Shown here: in pieces, positions 17,721 through 20,223 of the stretch | Layout of the letters: the number at the start of each line of letters is the position of its first letter | Numbering within the stretch: position 1 is the first letter of the stretch | Origin: Pavlovales sp. CCMP2436 | Lineage: Eukaryota; Haptophyta; Pavlovophyceae; Pavlovales | Assembly (NCBI GenBank): GCA_026770615.1 | Contig: MU632173.1 | Location: 5,170-25,392, forward strand | Direction: 5' to 3' | DNA length: 20,223 nt | Program-made: the position numbers and the translations under genes | The notes under the pieces: model-generated | The model's database searches: none | Seen by the model: the letters and a program-made list of their open reading frames with translations, nothing else | Told to the model about the DNA's origin: nothing

Positions 17721-18417
17721 ATGGAGATCATGCCTAATCCAAATAATTTAACGGGAATGAGTGAAAAAATCGAAGATTACGACAAAGATAAGAAGTATTA
17801 CTTTCGAACAAAAGACGGCAAGCCTTATAACGGAAATACGAATTATAAATTTCTAGGCTGATAAAGTGTTTTATACAGGAAAAACATTTACAAAATATAG
17901 CGAACTTTTACAAGAATTTCCGAATTGTTACTATGTAACGGAAGATTTTCACGATACGCCGTTCACAAAATGGTTAAAACCGGTAGATGATGAAGAAAAT
18001 CCCTTTTTGTTTCCTATTTACGGAGAAGGTGAAACTATGACCGAACAAAACGCATATAGTAGAGATATATTGGGTCAAACTTTATTCCAATTCAATCCCA
18101 GAACGAATAAAAGGGAAATTATAAGTACATCAATAAACGAAAAAGAACCACCAAGACCACCACCGAATAATTTAGATGTAGCAACACCAGCAACACCAGC
18201 AACACCTCCAGATGAAATAATAAGTAGACCAGCTTATAAAGGAAGGATAGCAAATTTTTATATTAGTAATAATGTTCCTATCATTAATGATTTCATAATT
18301 AAAAGTAAAACTGAAGTATCAACAAAGAAAGAAGTTATGAAATTAACAGCGAATCGTTTCAAAGTTTCCATTGCGTCTATTACCAAAAATATTGGAGGTG
18401 GTATTTTAAAATATTAA
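17721..18417 (+). CDS. Putative PLV virion protein, one frameshift
   Basis: The ATG at 17721 opens a 46-residue frame ending LG-TGA at 17859-17861. The next frame has no ATG of its own and reads ADKVFYTGKTFTKYSELLQE to the stop at 18417. Removing one G at 17856-17857 fuses them into about 231 residues. The fusion is convincing because GKPYNGNTNYKF...VFYTGKTFTKYSELL resembles a YxG...HTG..HT..S..L pattern found in small PLV/virophage proteins. The middle is Pro/Thr-rich (EPPRPPPNN, TPATPATPP), probably disordered. The C-terminus is Lys-rich and ends NIGGGILKY. The position between ATPase and penton-like genes fits a structural protein; the exact role is unknown. Confidence 0.5.
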
Positions 18418-18438
18418 AATGTTTTCAATATATATAAG
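18416..18438 (+). promoter_or_regulatory. Putative viral promoter upstream of the penton-like gene
   Basis: The block aaaatgttt (18416-18424) overlaps the previous stop codon and is followed by atatataa (18430-18437) immediately before the ATG at 18439. It parallels 17691-17720. With so short a leader, transcription must start within or just before the previous gene's end. Confidence 0.4.
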
Positions 18439-19242
18439 ATGTATAAACAAGCGTATCCTATATTTTTGAATACACAATCCGCCGATACAATCGATTCAGC
18501 AAACGGCTTATGTGAATGGATTCTTGACAGGAGTATTTTGCCAAATAACAACAGTGTGGCAGATTTAGAAATCCAAGTCCATAGTTTACAAATGTCCCGT
18601 CAATTCGAAAATACTAGTAACGGAGGAAATGTTTTGACTTTCACTTTCGCACATCAAACAACAACATTATATTCTATTACAATTCCCGAGAGGTATTATT
18701 CAAATATTGACGAAATTATTACTGCTTTCAATTCGGTAACATCTGCCAAACGAGAGACAGGTTCGGCGTTATTAATCAATAGACCGATTTCTCTATTTAA
18801 CGGTAATCGCACAGATAGATTAATATCCATGTTTTCGCTGACAAATAGCACTATGGTAATCGAAAATACTGGATTAGCGTTAAGGCTTGGTATCTCTAAC
18901 GAGTGTTTCCTCGTACCACCATCGGCAACAAATAGCACGAATGCCGCACTGATGCTGGACACGTTTGATTTAAACTTTCCAAAAATGGTTTACATTACCG
19001 TCGAAAATTCTTTAGACGTTGATATGTCAAACGATTCGACGCCAACGGCTAGCAAGAAAATCCTCTGTGGTCTGCCAGTAAATTGCGCATACGGTGATTT
19101 TATCCCAATGGACAAACCATTTGTCCGTCTACCACTATCGAATCAAAGCATTAATGAAATAGCGATAAAACTAGTTGATGAATTGTTCAACCCGATCCAA
19201 ATGTATAACGCTTTTAGGACCACGCTAATGTTATACAAATGA
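18439..19242 (+). CDS. Minor capsid/penton-like protein
   Basis: This is an intact gene of 267 residues. It starts MYKQAYPIFLNTQSADTIDS, then NGLCEWILDRSILP, and has a beta-rich body (LTFTFAHQTTTLYSITIPER, then YYSNIDEIITAFNSV). The combination of a short N-terminal arm, a YY...I..li..fN segment and hydrophobic strands matches the minor capsid (penton) proteins of PLVs, single jelly-roll proteins that close the five-fold vertices. The C-terminal FVRLPLSNQSINEIAIKLVD is also typical. I assign it by pattern and by its place beside the ATPase and capsid genes. The last 12 bases overlap the end of the convergent fibre gene. Confidence 0.65.
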   Translation: MYKQAYPIFLNTQSADTIDSANGLCEWILDRSILPNNNSVADLEIQVHSLQMSRQFENTSNGGNVLTFTFAHQTTTLYSITIPERYYSNIDEIITAFNSVTSAKRETGSALLINRPISLFNGNRTDRLISMFSLTNSTMVIENTGLALRLGISNECFLVPPSATNSTNAALMLDTFDLNFPKMVYITVENSLDVDMSNDSTPTASKKILCGLPVNCAYGDFIPMDKPFVRLPLSNQSINEIAIKLVDELFNPIQMYNAFRTTLMLYK

Positions 19243-20223
19243 TTTTAAATTCCCGATCTCATGTGGAGAAAACAACCCGGTACCAGTAGTATTTTGTACA
19301 GTTATCACATCACGATTTTGGAACTTACTCATGAGACTTATCAAATCACCCTTAGTTCTTATGTCAGTCTGCCGTGAGTTTATAGGTTTAAAAACACCAT
19401 ACGGTGAAGTCCCCTTATTATACGATAACACCCAGCTTTTTGGAGACGCAACTAATTCAGCCACATTCCCACCCAACGAGTGTCCACGGGTGGGAATGTG
19501 GCTGAATTATAAAAGATTACTCGCTACATTAATAATATTACTGTCATATCGTAAATTACTGCTTTCAACTACCGATTTGTCGGCTTTTAGCAAAAGCTTA
19601 ATATCATTCGTCACAATGCTCTCTTTCAAATTGATCAAGTTATTTATACTTACATTATTATTATTAAAATCGGAAATATTAGTTTTTAGTGCTATATTAC
19701 TGTCATATCTTGTATTGCTGCTATGTAGCCAAATTACACGTATATGTAACATCACTATTTATTTGATTTACGTCGATGTCATAGGCAGTAATATCTAGTT
19801 TTAAATTGAGACGATTGTCTATTCCTTGCCGGTTATACGTGCTGTCCTTATTATAATAGTCACTTTTGTCCGCTTTGCTATTTAAATCACTATTAAAAAC
19901 ATTACAAGCCGCTTCGAAATCAGTGATATTTAATTTTACATTTACACGGTCGTTTATCGCTGCCCTGTCGAATGTTTGCCATCTATAAAAAATATTGTTT
20001 ATATTAGCTTTGCTATCAATATTTTCATATATCACGTTACAAGCTGTTTCGAAATCAGTTATATTTAACTTACTATCGATATTAGACGAATTTCCTGCTG
20101 GTCTATTTTGCAACTCAATTATATCATCGAAAATATTACTATTGTTACTATTATAATCGGATATATTTACTTTCGCGTTCAGTTTAGTATTGTTATCAGT
20201 AATATTTTCTTTCAAAGAAATAG
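19231..20223 (-). CDS. Repetitive fibre-like protein, 5' end beyond the window, broken
   Basis: The frame is open at the right edge, so the N-terminus is missing. The visible part is built of repeated units such as LNITDFETACNVIYENIDSK and LNITDFEAACNVFNSDLNSK, 45 residues apart, with shorter relatives (NISDYN..., NISDFN..., SSN-RYDSNI). Such D/N/S/K-rich repeats are typical of trimeric fibre shafts. One extra base near 19723 shifts the frame after CNLAT; without it the reading continues as SSNTRYDSNIALKTNISDF. A TAA follows at 19509-19507 inside a hairpin. The same frame then reads SLGGNVAELVASPKSWVL to the TAA at 19231, possibly the fibre tip. Alternatively the TAA is the true end and the hairpin is its terminator. 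Receptor binding is inferred from architecture only. Confidence 0.55.
19453..19509 (-). terminator. Perfect 22-bp hairpin at the in-frame stop of the fibre gene
   Basis: Arms 19453-19474 and 19488-19509 pair perfectly over 22 bp around a 13-base loop. On the minus strand the TAA stop is the first codon of the hairpin. It is either a 3'-end signal placed at the stop codon or a fold-back duplication that created the stop. Confidence 0.6.
19902..20071 (-). repeat. Direct repeat within the fibre gene, 135-bp period
   Basis: The segments 19902-19936 and 20037-20071 are near copies (ttacaagc-gtttcgaaatcagt-type) with about five differences. The period of 135 bp equals 45 codons, so the unit reflects the protein repeat. 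Confidence 0.7.

Noticed and set aside
8687..19509. Ciliate-type genetic code (TAA/TAG as sense)
   Set aside because: Intact genes such as the ATPase and penton-like gene have no internal TAA/TAG, use CAA/CAG freely and end at TAA or TGA. The number of internal stops is far too low.
1..20223. tRNA and rRNA genes
   Set aside because: A scan by eye for T-loop motifs found only isolated gttcga words without a cloverleaf, and there is no rRNA-like stretch.

Overview
The window joins two kinds of DNA. Roughly the first 7 kb is mostly GC-rich, repeat-laden eukaryotic nuclear DNA. It holds a two-exon gene for a probable mitochondrial ribosomal protein S2 with a GT-AG intron, a divergently transcribed gene with UBA-like repeats, and a broken C2H2 zinc-finger gene. 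Around them lie tandem repeats, a MITE-like element, dispersed repeats and a short CCCTAA telomere-type tract. A protist or microalga with a GC-rich genome fits; the species cannot be named from this sequence. From about 7.1 kb the DNA turns AT-rich, and from 8.2 kb to the right edge it carries a gene set typical of a polinton-like virus (PLV), probably endogenous. The virus runs off the right edge.

Host side: zinc-finger gene on the minus strand (64-943), AT microsatellite (1274-1329), higher-order tandem repeat (1498-2035), MITE-like element (2172-2344), a dispersed repeat (2378-2541) whose inverted copies lie at 7677-7844 and 8038-8122, a hairpin (3225-3268), S2 (4003-5049, minus) and the UBA-like gene (5250-5845, plus). 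From 5.85 to 8.2 kb I see only repeats.

Viral side, left to right: a hairpin module (8201-8426); tyrosine recombinase (8687-10029); HNH nuclease (10090-10685); zinc-binding protein (10740-11290); small basic protein (11371-11643); twin hairpins; a TV-Pol-like polymerase/SF3 helicase fusion (11718-13931); a second copy of the hairpin module (13963-14218); and a small acidic protein (14312-14524). Then comes a minus-strand cluster of two small proteins and the major capsid protein (16538 down to 14644). After it, on the plus strand, are a broken coiled-coil gene, the packaging ATPase (16981-17691), a putative virion protein (17721-18417) and a minor capsid/penton-like protein (18439-19242). Last is a minus-strand repetitive fibre-like gene open at the right edge. 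Integration, replication, capsid and packaging functions are therefore all represented.

Many genes are interrupted. Most lesions are single-base indels in short homopolymers, and a few are in-frame TAA or TAG codons. The ATPase, the penton-like gene and most small genes are intact. Similar single-base indels appear in two host-side genes, so sequencing error and genuine decay of an endogenous virus must both be considered. Coordinates of repaired reading frames are inferences made by reading adjacent frames by eye.
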